The notes under the pieces: generated by a model
What the model was told of the DNA's origin: nothing
Seen by the model: the letters and a program-made list of their open reading frames with translations, nothing else
Databases searched by the model: none
Shown: positions 34,417-44,063 of the stretch, in pieces
Layout: each line of letters begins with the position of its first letter
How positions within the stretch are numbered: position 1 is the stretch's first letter
NCBI RefSeq assembly: GCF_008107645.1
Contig: NZ_SDGY01000008.1
Coordinates: 45,677 to 109,676 of the forward strand
DNA: 64,000 bases
Direction: 5' to 3'
Source of the DNA: Leuconostoc litchii
GTDB lineage: Bacteria > Bacillota > Bacilli > Lactobacillales > Lactobacillaceae
Position numbers and translations under genes: made by a program

Positions 34417-34434
34417 ATGTTTCACGTGAAACAT
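34417..34434. promoter_or_regulatory. parS centromere site
   Basis: ATGTTTCACGTGAAACAT is a perfect 18-base palindrome containing the full 16-base ParB/Spo0J site TGTTTCACGTGAAACA (34418-34433). Such sites load ParB-CTP clamps and SMC and usually cluster in the origin-proximal part of Firmicute chromosomes. It lies in the gap between the transporter operon and prfC. Confidence 0.93.
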
Positions 34435-34491
34435 GGAAAACATATTATTAGTTACTAGCGATTAGTCGGTTTTTCAGGTAAACTAGGTATT

Positions 34492-36003
34492 ATGGAAAAC
34501 TTTCAAGAACAATTAAAAAATCGTCGTACTTTTGCTATTATTTCTCATCCGGATGCTGGTAAAACAACGTTGACGGAGCAATTATTATTGCATGGCGGTG
34601 TTATTCGCGAAGCTGGAACTGTTAAAGGACGTGGCTCAAATAAATTGGCTTCGTCTGACTGGATGGCAATTGAGCAGCAACGTGGTATTTCTGTCACATC
34701 TTCTGTTTTACAGTTTGATTATGAAGGTAAACGGATTAATATTTTGGATACACCTGGACATGAAGATTTTTCAGAGGATACCTATCGTACGTTGATGGCT
34801 GTAGATTCAGTTGTTATGGTCGTCGATGCTGCCAAAGGTATTGAGCCACAAACTAAGAAATTATTTGAGATTGTTTCGCAACGTGGGATTCCGGTTTTTA
34901 CCTTCTTTAACAAAATCGATCGTGATGCACGCCCAGCACTTGATTTGGTTGATGAATTGGAAACGGTGTTGGGAATTCAAGCTTATCCAATGAACTGGCC
35001 AGTTGGTTCAGGGCAAGTTTTGCAAGGTATTTATGACTTACAAGATGATAAACTTGTGCCCTTTAAGAATGCTACAACACATACTGAAATTGTTGATGAA
35101 GCGATGGATGAAATCGAGCTGCTTCGTGATGCAGGAAACGAATTTGATGAAGATAAAATTGCTCATGGTCAATTGACACAAGTATTTTTCGGATCAGCTT
35201 TAGTCAATTTTGGTGTGACTGAATTTTTGCGTGAATACTTGAATTATGCGCCAGCACCAGCAGCTATGGCCACAGTCGATGAAAAAATGATTGTGCCAGA
35301 AGACGAACAATTTAGTGGATTTGTTTTTAAAATTCAAGCCAACATGGATCCGCGTCACCGCGATCGTATTGCTTTCGTACGTATTGTAAGTGGTGAATTT
35401 ACGCGTGGTATGGATGTTATGTTACAACGAAGTGGTAAAAAGTTGAAACTATCAAATGTGACTCAGTTTATGGCTGAGGAGCGTGAAAATGTTCAAACTG
35501 CGGTGTCAGGAGATATTATTGGTGTTTATGATACTGGTAATTTCCAAATAGGGGATACAATTTATTCTGGCAAAAAAACGGTTCATTTTCCTGATTTGCC
35601 AACGTTCACTCCGGAATTATTTAATCGTGTGATTGCTAAAGATGTCATGAAGCAAAAGTCATACCACAAGGGAATTGAGCAGTTAGTCCAAGAAGGAACT
35701 ATTCAACTTTATAAATCTTGGAACGGTGGTGACTATATTATTGGTGCCGTTGGACAATTGCAATTTGAAGTTTTCCAATTTCGCATGGAAAATGAATACA
35801 ACGTGGAAATTCAATTTGAGCCAATTGGTTCGAAGGTCGCACGTTGGATAAAATCAGAGCAATTAGATGAAAAAATGAGTTCTTCGCGAAATCTATTAGT
35901 TAAGGATCGTTATGATCAACCAGTATTCTTGTTTGAGAACAAGTTCGCGCTTAACTGGTTCCATGACAAGTATCCTAATGTGGAACTTGAAGAGAAGATG
36001 TAA
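34492..36003 (+). CDS. prfC: peptide chain release factor 3
   Basis: A 503-residue translational GTPase that recycles RF1/RF2 from the ribosome after termination. G-motifs: HPDAGKTT (G1), SVTSSVLQ (G2), DTPGHEDF (G3), NKID (G4). The RF3-specific [22 protein letters not shown] region separates it from EF-G. It is slightly shorter than the 520-530 residues usual for enterobacterial RF3. AGG lies seven bases before the ATG. Confidence 0.95.
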   Translation: MENFQEQLKNRRTFAIISHPDAGKTTLTEQLLLHGGVIREAGTVKGRGSNKLASSDWMAIEQQRGISVTSSVLQFDYEGKRINILDTPGHEDFSEDTYRTLMAVDSVVMVVDAAKGIEPQTKKLFEIVSQRGIPVFTFFNKIDRDARPALDLVDELETVLGIQAYPMNWPVGSGQVLQGIYDLQDDKLVPFKNATTHTEIVDEAMDEIELLRDAGNEFDEDKIAHGQLTQVFFGSALVNFGVTEFLREYLNYAPAPAAMATVDEKMIVPEDEQFSGFVFKIQANMDPRHRDRIAFVRIVSGEFTRGMDVMLQRSGKKLKLSNVTQFMAEERENVQTAVSGDIIGVYDTGNFQIGDTIYSGKKTVHFPDLPTFTPELFNRVIAKDVMKQKSYHKGIEQLVQEGTIQLYKSWNGGDYIIGAVGQLQFEVFQFRMENEYNVEIQFEPIGSKVARWIKSEQLDEKMSSSRNLLVKDRYDQPVFLFENKFALNWFHDKYPNVELEEKM

Positions 36004-36018
36004 ATAGACTAATCCGAT

Positions 36019-36046
36019 TGAGAGTACCGGTAGGTGCTCTTTTTTG
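36019..36046 (+). terminator. terminator after prfC
   Basis: GAGAGTACC, GGTA, GGTGCTC, T6; a short stem with one mismatch. Confidence 0.65.
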
Positions 36047-36095
36047 TTAGATTAATATGTTAAAATATAAAATAATAGGAATACTGGAGAAAATA

Positions 36096-36635
36096 ATGGC
36101 TTACTACACACAACAACTTTTTAATGGACAACGAGATCGTATTTTACGTGTTGCAGATTCAGATGATGCTACGCAAGCAACTGCTGGCTTTATTCACATT
36201 TTTGATGAACGTCGCGTTTTTGACTTTGAGTATGCTAAAGAACTAACCAACAATGAAATCACACAAGAACAATTTGATGAAGAGGGGGAATCAGCGAACA
36301 CTTTCAGCGTTAATTTTATGCCGCTAGCTCATGAAGATGAAGAAGTTTCTAGTGAAATCTTTGAAGAATGGGCCAATATGATTGGCCGTGAATATGCATT
36401 GATACCTAATTTGCATATGAATATGTATCAACAGTCTTTAAAGCCAGAAATTGAAGAAATAGATAAAGATAGTTTTCCTGAACGATTACTTGAGTTGATT
36501 ACACGCATTCTAGGTTCGTCGGTGGTAGGATTTGAGGAAAAGTCTCTAACACTATATCCTAGCTTTATGATTCAAGAACAATCCGAACATTCTGAAGAAA
36601 ATAAACCTTCAACACAAATAATTTTACCAGAATAA
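36096..36635 (+). CDS. acidic cytoplasmic hypothetical protein
   Basis: Not recognised. A 179-residue protein, strongly acidic (many Glu/Asp runs such as HEDEEVSSEIFEEW), with no membrane segment or signal. TGGAG precedes the ATG at 36096, so the earlier frame at 36057 is rejected. It stands alone between prfC and the folate riboswitch and looks like a genus-level conserved gene. A short hairpin (ACCTG-GTT-CAGGT with T6, about 36646-36668) may end it. Confidence 0.65.
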   Translation: MAYYTQQLFNGQRDRILRVADSDDATQATAGFIHIFDERRVFDFEYAKELTNNEITQEQFDEEGESANTFSVNFMPLAHEDEEVSSEIFEEWANMIGREYALIPNLHMNMYQQSLKPEIEEIDKDSFPERLLELITRILGSSVVGFEEKSLTLYPSFMIQEQSEHSEENKPSTQIILPE

Positions 36636-36752
36636 CTGAAATTATACCTGGTTCAGGTAGGTTTTTTAGTATTTAACGAACAATCGTTGTATGTTCATAT
36701 AATCGTTCGCTTTACTTTATGGTACAATGATGAAGTCGATGAGACAAATAAA

Positions 36753-36900
36753 ATCGGGGTAGATTGATGCGCGTTAAGTGCGGTGGAGACGGAATGTGAG
36801 CCACTGACGAAACAACTGGAGTAACTTGGAGTTGCCCTTGTGCGATGCATCAGTCACATTCACCATTATAAAAGGTGAACACTCCTATCGGAGGTTCTGT
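36753..36900 (+). promoter_or_regulatory. tetrahydrofolate riboswitch
   Basis: The aptamer shows the conserved GGGGTAGATTGATGCGCGTT and AAGTGCGGTGG segments (36757-36786) and closes with GATGCATCAGTC near 36844. The expression platform has TTCACC/GGTGAA and then CTCC-TATC-GGAG (36883-36894), the last pairing masking the GGAGG ribosome site. That indicates translational repression of folT when folate is plentiful. Confidence 0.9.
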
Positions 36901-36902
36901 AA

Positions 36903-37460
36903 ATGGAAAACACAACACGAATGTGGGTTTTTCCCAAGTTAGATACACGCCAATTTGTTGTCCTAGCATTGTTGATGGCACTTCATATGGTTTTAAGTAG
37001 ACTAACGGTTGGTACTAATGTACTACAAGTTAGTTTTGCTTTTGTTACAATGTCCCTTATTGCTAAGTGGTATGGCCCGTTATGGGCGATGCTCATCGCA
37101 GCCGTTTTAGATATTGTCGGAGTAACAATTATTAATCCAGGTGCTTTTTTTATTGGATTTACTTTGACAGCCGTGGTTAGTGCGCTTATATATTCAGTGG
37201 CTTATTTCAAACACGACTTTAATAGTTGGGTTCGAGTGATGGTAGCTGTTGGATTAGTATCGCTGGTTACTAACATTGGACTGAATTCCATTTGGTTGGT
37301 CCTTATGTATCACACAGCTCATGACTGGAGTTCGTTTTTGATGTTTATCACGCCACGTGTGATTAAGAACGTCATTATGTTCCCAATTCAAGTTGGCATA
37401 TCGTATTTTCTTTTAAATAGTCCGATTGTCAAGCATACAACGAAACAGATTTTTAGTTAA
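36903..37460 (+). CDS. folT: ECF transporter folate-binding S component
   Basis: A 185-residue six-helix S component that binds folate and docks onto the shared EcfA-A'-T energising module encoded elsewhere. FVVLALLMALHMVLSRLTVG and the alanine-rich helices MLIAAVLDIVGV are typical of FolT in lactic acid bacteria. The tetrahydrofolate riboswitch directly upstream fixes the substrate more firmly than the sequence does. Confidence 0.92.
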   Translation: MENTTRMWVFPKLDTRQFVVLALLMALHMVLSRLTVGTNVLQVSFAFVTMSLIAKWYGPLWAMLIAAVLDIVGVTIINPGAFFIGFTLTAVVSALIYSVAYFKHDFNSWVRVMVAVGLVSLVTNIGLNSIWLVLMYHTAHDWSSFLMFITPRVIKNVIMFPIQVGISYFLLNSPIVKHTTKQIFS

Positions 37461-37481
37461 ACAGCTTCGGCTGTTTTTTTT
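37457..37481 (+). terminator. terminator overlapping folT stop
   Basis: AAACAGC, TTCG tetraloop, GCTGTTT then T-run; the folT stop lies at its foot. Confidence 0.85.
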
Positions 37482-37499
37482 GAAAGCAGAGGATTAAAT

Positions 37500-38327
37500 A
37501 TGATTAATGATTTTCCACAAGTTTTAACAATTGCTGGTTCAGATTCTGATGGTTCAGCTGGACTCCAAGCGGATTTACATACATTTTTTATCCGCAATAC
37601 CTATGGCATGAGTGTGCTAGTTGCAGCTGTAGCTGGTAATTCTTATGGCATACATGCTGCAGAAACATTGCCTTTAGAATTCATTGAAAAACAATTTGAG
37701 GTTCTTGCTGATGATTTTCATATTCGTGCTAGTAAGACTGGGATGTTATCTGATGATAAACTGATCGAAACGGTTGTTAAAGCTTATCAAAAATATAATT
37801 TTGGACCTTTAGTAGTTGATCCTGTCATTACAACAAAGCATGGTGCGCAATTACTAAAGGAATCCGCTTTTAAGGCATTAAAAGAACAATTATTACCATT
37901 AGCAACAGTGGCGACACCTAATTTTTTTGAAGCACAGTTATTGACGGGAAGGGTTATTGATTCAGAACAACAGCAAGTAGCTGCAGCGAAAGATATTCAA
38001 GCGTTGGGTGTTCAAAATGTGATTGTCAAAGGATGGCACAATCAAGAGAATCAAAATGAAGTTGCTGACTATGTTTTACTTGCTGACGGGACTGAATTTT
38101 GGTTGCGTCATCCGTACTTTATTACGACACATATTAACGGGACGGGCGATACGCTTAGTGCTACTATTGCTGCCGAAATTAGTAAAGGGCAAGATATTGC
38201 GACTGCTATTCGCATAGCTCATGATATTACAACAACAGCTATCGCTCATGAGATTGCTGTTGGTCATAAATTTGGCCCCATTAATCATTGGGCGGCACAG
38301 ACATACAAACAAAAAGAAGACAACTAA
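37500..38327 (+). CDS. pyridoxine/hydroxymethylpyrimidine kinase (PdxK/ThiD type)
   Basis: A 275-residue ribokinase-fold kinase of the ThiD group, which phosphorylates HMP and/or pyridoxal. It has TIAGSDSDGSAGLQADLHTF at residues 10-29, the ASKTGML loop, VVDPVI and the anion-hole/catalytic motif NGTGDTLSA near the C-terminus. No other thiamin or B6 gene is adjacent, so the choice between vitamin B6 salvage and thiamin synthesis is open. Confidence 0.87.
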   Translation: MINDFPQVLTIAGSDSDGSAGLQADLHTFFIRNTYGMSVLVAAVAGNSYGIHAAETLPLEFIEKQFEVLADDFHIRASKTGMLSDDKLIETVVKAYQKYNFGPLVVDPVITTKHGAQLLKESAFKALKEQLLPLATVATPNFFEAQLLTGRVIDSEQQQVAAAKDIQALGVQNVIVKGWHNQENQNEVADYVLLADGTEFWLRHPYFITTHINGTGDTLSATIAAEISKGQDIATAIRIAHDITTTAIAHEIAVGHKFGPINHWAAQTYKQKEDN

Positions 38328-38343
38328 TTGTCTTCTTTTTTTA
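38311..38343. terminator. bidirectional terminator, convergent genes
   Basis: AAAAAGAAGACAA, CTAA, TTGTCTTCTTTTT; it overlaps the kinase stop and serves the minus-strand gene as well. Confidence 0.9.
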
Positions 38344-39024
38344 TGATTGACCAGTAATGTCACCGTGTACAAGTCGTTTGAAAATATGTCTATCAGCCCA
38401 AGCAATATTCTTTCCTTGCAGCATAAACGAGATGACAGTTCCAATACCCAAAGCAACAATCTGTTGACTGATTATAAAACAAATAACTGAAATACCAATA
38501 GCAACTGCAAAATTACTCATTTGTGCTTTGCTGGCATTGCCACGAAAATAATCAAAACGTAGGATATTTGTGAGATCATCTAATGGATGTAAAATCCAAT
38601 TCACGCGTTGATAAATTGAAATAGCGACACCGATTGTCCAGATACCGAATAAATCAAGCGGAATACGCCACCACCAATCTAATTGTCGGATGCCAAGGGA
38701 AATAAAATAATTTGAGAAGACACCTACTAGGATACTAAAAGACATACCAAAAAATACATTGCCAAGTAGACGTACCCAATTAATATGCATGGCTAACCAC
38801 ATATTAAGAAAGGCTACAGATATTGCTGTGATAGCGAGAAATACACTGATTTGCCAACCAGTCGTATTAGCTAAGTTAGCAGCGCTAGCGGTCCAAGGTG
38901 CAGATCCCATAGCGCTGGCCACACTGAGGCCGTTTCCAAACGAATTAATAATTAAAGAAATAAAAAAGAAGCTTATTTTCTGTTTATATCCCAATTGATA
39001 AAATTGGCCGTCTATATAGTACAT
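38341..39024 (-). CDS. YczE/YyaS-like integral membrane protein
   Basis: A 227-residue protein with five to six helices. SFGNGLSVASAMGSAPWTA in helix 1 and the second repeat-like segment WTIGVAISIYQ...GTVISFMLQGK match the YczE/YyaS group of Firmicutes, which is distantly related to YitT. Bacillus YczE has been tied to surfactin production post-translationally; no general function is known. The N-terminal 15 residues are hydrophilic, so the start could be slightly downstream. Confidence 0.75.
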   Translation of the reverse strand: MYYIDGQFYQLGYKQKISFFFISLIINSFGNGLSVASAMGSAPWTASAANLANTTGWQISVFLAITAISVAFLNMWLAMHINWVRLLGNVFFGMSFSILVGVFSNYFISLGIRQLDWWWRIPLDLFGIWTIGVAISIYQRVNWILHPLDDLTNILRFDYFRGNASKAQMSNFAVAIGISVICFIISQQIVALGIGTVISFMLQGKNIAWADRHIFKRLVHGDITGQS

Positions 39025-39078
39025 AGTGTGTTTTTGTCCTTAATTCATTGTCTTTTTATTATAACATTAAGCAAAGTA

Positions 39079-39118
39079 TTGTAAGAAAGTTTACAAAATC
39101 ACAAAGAAGGTATAAAAT
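39079..39118 (+). promoter_or_regulatory. butA promoter with Rex-like site
   Basis: TTTACA (39090-39095), 17 bases, TAAAAT (39113-39118). The 18-base TTGTAAGAAAGTTTACAA (39079-39096), with perfect six-base arms, covers the -35. Length and ends fit the NADH-sensing repressor Rex. Confidence 0.7.
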
Positions 39119-39120
39119 GA

Positions 39121-39927
<807 letters not shown>

Positions 39928-39947
39928 TCAAAATATAAAATATTTCA

Positions 39948-39984
39948 AAATCATGCCTCATACTCTGTGAGACATGATTTTTTA
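39948..39984 (+). terminator. terminator after butA
   Basis: AAATCATGCCTCA, seven-base loop, TGAGACATGATTT, TTT; one mismatch. Confidence 0.8.
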
Positions 39985-40023
39985 AGTCTTTATGTGATTT
40001 AACAAACAATTAAATAAAAAGGG

Positions 40024-40037
40024 TGATAGCGCTAACA
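40024..40037 (+). promoter_or_regulatory. cre-like site upstream of adhE
   Basis: TGATAGCGCTAACA matches the CcpA cre consensus TGWAANCGNTNWCA at all but one defined position and lies about 50 bases before the -35. Confidence 0.65.
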
Positions 40038-40076
40038 AAAGGCTTTATATCAACTGTTTGCAAAGAAAAATAAAAC

Positions 40077-40108
40077 TTGTTGCTTTTTTAACAAAGATGA
40101 TATATACT
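40077..40108 (+). promoter_or_regulatory. adhE promoter with Rex-like site
   Basis: TTGCTT (40080-40085), 17 bases, TATACT (40103-40108). The 18-base TTGTTGCTTTTTTAACAA (40077-40094) has TTGTT/AACAA ends at Rex spacing and again covers the -35. Confidence 0.65.
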
Positions 40109-40148
40109 TATATTGTTAATAAATGAGCAATTAAAGGAGCGTGAAATT

Positions 40149-42851
40149 ATGGCAGAAGCAGTTGCAAAAAAGCCCGCAAAAAAGGTATTAACACCTGAAG
40201 AAAAAGCGGAATTACAAACACAAGCAGAAAAAATGACTGAAGGTTTGGTCGAAAAATCACAAAAAGCATTGGCCGAATTTTCAACATTTTCTCAAGAGCA
40301 AGTTGATAAAATTGTTGCGGCTATGGCGTTAGCTGGCTCGCAAAATTCATTGCTATTAGCTCACGCAGCGCATGACGAAACAGGTCGCGGTGTTGTGGAA
40401 GATAAAGATACGAAAAATCGCTTTGCATCAGAATCTGTGTACAATGCTATTAAATTTGATAAGACAGTGGGTGTTATCAGTGAAGATAAGATTCAAGGGA
40501 AGGCCGAATTAGCAGCTCCACTTGGCGTTTTGGCTGGTATCGTACCGACGACCAACCCTACATCGACAACAATATTCAAGTCAATGTTGACAGCAAAGAC
40601 ACGTAACACAATTATTTTTGCTTTCCACCCTCAAGCTCAAAAATCATCTGCACTTGCTGCTCAAATCGTTTACGATGCTGCGGTTAAAGCAGGTGCGCCA
40701 AAGAATTTTATTCAATGGATTGAAAAGCCATCACTGTATGGCACAAGTGCCCTGATACAAAATCCAAACATTGCTTCAATCTTGGCCACCGGTGGACCAT
40801 CAATGGTTAACGCAGCTTTGAAGTCAGGAAATCCATCAATGGGTGTCGGTGCTGGAAATGGTGCAGTTTATATAGATGCAACGGTTGACACAGATCGTGC
40901 AGTATCCGATTTGTTGCTATCAAAGCGTTTCGATAATGGCATGATTTGTGCCACAGAAAACTCAGCCGTTATTCAAGCACCAATCTATGACGAAATTTTA
41001 ACTAAGTTACAAGAACAAGGTGCATACCTTGTTCCTAAGAAAGACTACAAGAAAATTGCTGATTATGTTTTTAAGCCCAATGCAGAGGGCTATGGCATTG
41101 CTGGCCCTGTTGCTGGTATGTCGGGACGCTGGATTGCTGAGCAAGCCGGCGTAAAGATTCCTGATGATAAAGATGTACTTTTGTTCGAATTGGACCAGAA
41201 GAATATCGGTGAAGCATTATCTTCAGAAAAGTTGTCACCATTATTGTCGATTTATAAAGTTGAAAAGCGTGAAGAAGCTATTGAAACAGTTCAATCATTG
41301 TTGAACTATCAAGGTGCAGGACATAACGCAGCAATTCAAATTGGTTCACAAGATGATCCATTCATTAAAGAGTATGCTGACGCCATTGGTGCATCACGTA
41401 TTTTAGTTAACCAACCGGACTCAATCGGTGGTGTTGGAGATATTTATACAGATGCTATGCGTCCATCGTTGACACTTGGTACCGGATCATGGGGGAAGAA
41501 TTCATTGTCTCATAACTTATCAACATACGACTTACTTAACATTAAGACCGTGGCTCGTCGCCGTAACCGTCCGCAATGGGTTCGTTTACCTAAGGAAGTT
41601 TACTATGAAGCTAACGCCATTACTTATTTACAAGATTTGCCTACTGTAAACCGTGCATTTATTGTTGCTGATCCTGGTATGGTCCAATTTGGTTTTGTTA
41701 GCAGGGTATTAGGTCAACTTGAGTTACGTCAAGAACAGGTTGAAACAAATATCTATGGTTCAGTTAAGCCTGACCCAACTTTGTCACAAGCTGTGGAAAT
41801 TGCCCGCCAAATGGCAGATTTCAAGCCAGATACAGTTATCCTACTAGGGGGGGGTTCAGCACTTGATGCCGGTAAGATCGGTCGTTTCTTGTATGAATAC
41901 TCAACACGTCATGAAGGTATTTTAGAAGATAATGATGCTATTAAGGATTTGTTCTTAGAACTACAACAAAAGTTTATGGATATTCGTAAGCGAATTGTTA
42001 AGTTCTACCATGCACGTTTGACGCAAATGGTTGCCATTCCAACCACCTCAGGTACTGGATCAGAAGTTACACCATTTGCTGTTATTACTGATGACGAAAC
42101 ACATGTCAAGTATCCATTGGCTGATTATGAATTAACACCAGAAGTTGCAATTGTGGATCCAGAATTTGTTATGACCGTACCACAACATACGGTAGCATGG
42201 TCTGGATTAGATGCCTTGTCACATGCTTTGGAATCATATGTGTCAGTCATGGCTTCGGAATTTACACGCCCTTGGGCATTGCAAGCTATTAAGTTAATTT
42301 TTGATAACTTAACAAACTCATACAATTATGATCCTAAGAACTCAACTAAAGAAGGGCAAAATGCTCGCACAAAGATGCACTACGCTTCAACATTAGCTGG
42401 TATGTCATTTGCCAATGCCTTCTTAGGCCTTAACCATTCATTAGCACACAAGACTGGTGGAGAATTCGGACTACCTCACGGTATGGCAATCGCTATTGCA
42501 ATGCCACATGTGATTAAGTTCAATGCGGTGACAGGAAACGTAAAGCGCACACCATATCCACGTTACGAAACCTATACAGCACAAAAAGATTATGCTGATA
42601 TTGCGCGTTACTTAGGTTTGAAAGGTGAAACAGATGCGGAATTGGTCGATGTATTGATTGCAGAAATCAAGAAGTTAGCTGCATCAGTGGGTGTCAATCA
42701 AACACTATCTGGTAACGGTGTTTCAAAGCATGACTTTGATGCAAAGTTAGAAAAGATGATTGATTTAGTTTACAATGATCAATGCACGCCTGGAAATCCT
42801 CGTCAACCAAGTTTGGCAGAAATTCGTCAATTATTGAAAGATCAGTTTTAA
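40149..42851 (+). CDS. adhE: bifunctional acetaldehyde/alcohol dehydrogenase
   Basis: A 900-residue fusion: CoA-acetylating aldehyde dehydrogenase (about residues 30-450, nucleophilic Cys in NGMICATENS) and iron-dependent alcohol dehydrogenase (about 470-890, GGGSALDAGK for NADH; iron ligands around SGLDALSHALES and GLNHSLAHKTG). It converts acetyl-CoA to ethanol in two NADH-consuming steps, the main electron sink in heterolactic fermentation. AAAGGAG precedes the ATG. The N-terminal Ala/Lys-rich tail is slightly longer than in most homologues. Confidence 0.97.
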   Translation: MAEAVAKKPAKKVLTPEEKAELQTQAEKMTEGLVEKSQKALAEFSTFSQEQVDKIVAAMALAGSQNSLLLAHAAHDETGRGVVEDKDTKNRFASESVYNAIKFDKTVGVISEDKIQGKAELAAPLGVLAGIVPTTNPTSTTIFKSMLTAKTRNTIIFAFHPQAQKSSALAAQIVYDAAVKAGAPKNFIQWIEKPSLYGTSALIQNPNIASILATGGPSMVNAALKSGNPSMGVGAGNGAVYIDATVDTDRAVSDLLLSKRFDNGMICATENSAVIQAPIYDEILTKLQEQGAYLVPKKDYKKIADYVFKPNAEGYGIAGPVAGMSGRWIAEQAGVKIPDDKDVLLFELDQKNIGEALSSEKLSPLLSIYKVEKREEAIETVQSLLNYQGAGHNAAIQIGSQDDPFIKEYADAIGASRILVNQPDSIGGVGDIYTDAMRPSLTLGTGSWGKNSLSHNLSTYDLLNIKTVARRRNRPQWVRLPKEVYYEANAITYLQDLPTVNRAFIVADPGMVQFGFVSRVLGQLELRQEQVETNIYGSVKPDPTLSQAVEIARQMADFKPDTVILLGGGSALDAGKIGRFLYEYSTRHEGILEDNDAIKDLFLELQQKFMDIRKRIVKFYHARLTQMVAIPTTSGTGSEVTPFAVITDDETHVKYPLADYELTPEVAIVDPEFVMTVPQHTVAWSGLDALSHALESYVSVMASEFTRPWALQAIKLIFDNLTNSYNYDPKNSTKEGQNARTKMHYASTLAGMSFANAFLGLNHSLAHKTGGEFGLPHGMAIAIAMPHVIKFNAVTGNVKRTPYPRYETYTAQKDYADIARYLGLKGETDAELVDVLIAEIKKLAASVGVNQTLSGNGVSKHDFDAKLEKMIDLVYNDQCTPGNPRQPSLAEIRQLLKDQF

Positions 42852-42922
42852 TAAAAACGAATCTTTCAATTAACTGAAGATAGCAAAAAAATATGGACAA
42901 AATAGAATAAATTAATTAACAT

Positions 42923-42976
42923 ACTCAATGGTTAGTTACCGATAAATAGTTGGTGACAAAACCATTGAGTTTTTTG
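42923..42976 (+). terminator. terminator after adhE
   Basis: ACTCAATGGTT (42923-42933) pairs perfectly with AACCATTGAGT (42960-42970), followed by T6; GTTACC/GGTGAC can pair inside the loop. Confidence 0.8.
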
Positions 42977-43122
42977 TTCAGGTATAAGTTATCGAGTGCA
43001 TTTGTGTCCTATAGTTATTGTTTGTCTAGAGTTTGATCCAACCAAATAAGATGAAATTATGAAAATACAAAGCAATTACTGAAAAAACGGAAAAATAATT
43101 ATTGTTCGATATAGTAAATGTG

Positions 43123-43141
43123 AGTCAAGATCACTTTGACT
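43123..43141 (+). promoter_or_regulatory. inverted repeat at possible BceAB promoter
   Basis: AGTCAA-N7-TTGACT; the right arm could serve as -35 with TAAAAT 15 bases on (short spacing). Candidate binding site for a response regulator. The rest of 42977-43210 shows nothing else. Confidence 0.35.
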
Positions 43142-43210
43142 ATTGTTTAATTAAAATAAAATCAATAAAATGTGTTAATTTTTATAGGATTGATGTTAAG
43201 GCTCAAAAAG

Positions 43211-43257
43211 TGTAAGCTTTATTTGTGTAGTTAATCACTAAACAAATGAAGCTTACA
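43211..43257 (+). promoter_or_regulatory. long hairpin just before the BceAB ribosome site
   Basis: Arms of 21 bases beginning TGTAAGCTT and ending AAGCTTACA pair with only two non-Watson-Crick positions around a five-base loop. It is followed at once by AAGGGG, not by a T-run, so it is not a terminator. An operator or translational control hairpin is likely. Confidence 0.55.
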
Positions 43258-43292
43258 AGGGGAAAATAATGACAATTGATAGGGGGAACATT

Positions 43293-44063
43293 ATGATTTT
43301 GGAAGCACACAATGTTATGAAATACTATTTGGGGAGTAACAAACCAGTTTTGAATAATATTAATTTTTCGGTGCAAGAAACAGAGTTCGTTGCGATTATG
43401 GGTGCATCTGGTTCTGGCAAAACAACCTTATTAAATAGTTTGTCAACACTGGATAACATAAGCAGTGGTACAATTCTCTTAGATAATGAGGATGTGTCTA
43501 AAATAAATGAACGCCGAGGCGCGGAGATTCGAAAAAATAAATTGGGATTTATCTTTCAGGATTACAAATTATTAGCAAGTTTAACAGCACGTCAAAATAT
43601 TGCATTATCACTTTCATTAATAGAAACTAAACCACAAGATATTGATGTTATGATTGATGATCTTTCAGAAAAGTTTCAACTTAAAGAATACCTTGATCAT
43701 TATCCACATGAGTTATCTGGTGGACAAAAACAAAGAATCGCAATCATTCGAGCCATTATAAAAAAGCCTAAAATTATTATTGCAGATGAACCCACAGGGG
43801 CACTAGATTCAAACGCAACACGGATTATCATGCAACAATTAGCAAAAATCAATCAAAATTTAAATACTACTATTTTAATGGTGACACATGATCCATATAC
43901 GGCTAGTTACGCGCAGAGAGTAGTATTTTTAAAAGATGGCGTTATTGAAAAAGAAATAAATAGGTTAGAAAACGTCTCACAAAAAGAATTTCAAAAAGAG
44001 TTAGCTAATGTTATGACTAGTATGGAGGTGATACAAAGTGATCTTTCAGATGAGCTATCGTAA
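43293..44063 (+). CDS. BceA-type ABC transporter ATPase
   Basis: A 256-residue ATPase of the peptide-antibiotic/LolD-like group: Walker A GASGSGKTT, Q-loop FIFQDYKLL, signature LSGGQKQR, Walker B IIIADEPTGALD. The ATG at 43293 follows AGGGGG and starts the protein where homologues do; an upstream ATG at 43269, also with a good site, would add eight residues. It pairs with the FtsX-type permease that overlaps its end by 26 bases. The role is probably export of, or protection from, cell-wall-active peptides. No two-component system is adjacent. Confidence 0.88.
   Translation: MILEAHNVMKYYLGSNKPVLNNINFSVQETEFVAIMGASGSGKTTLLNSLSTLDNISSGTILLDNEDVSKINERRGAEIRKNKLGFIFQDYKLLASLTARQNIALSLSLIETKPQDIDVMIDDLSEKFQLKEYLDHYPHELSGGQKQRIAIIRAIIKKPKIIIADEPTGALDSNATRIIMQQLAKINQNLNTTILMVTHDPYTASYAQRVVFLKDGVIEKEINRLENVSQKEFQKELANVMTSMEVIQSDLSDELS

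Noticed and set aside
36670..36710. LexA (DinR) box CGAACAATCGTTGT upstream of the folate riboswitch
   Set aside because: It departs from the consensus at two defined positions and folT is not an SOS gene.
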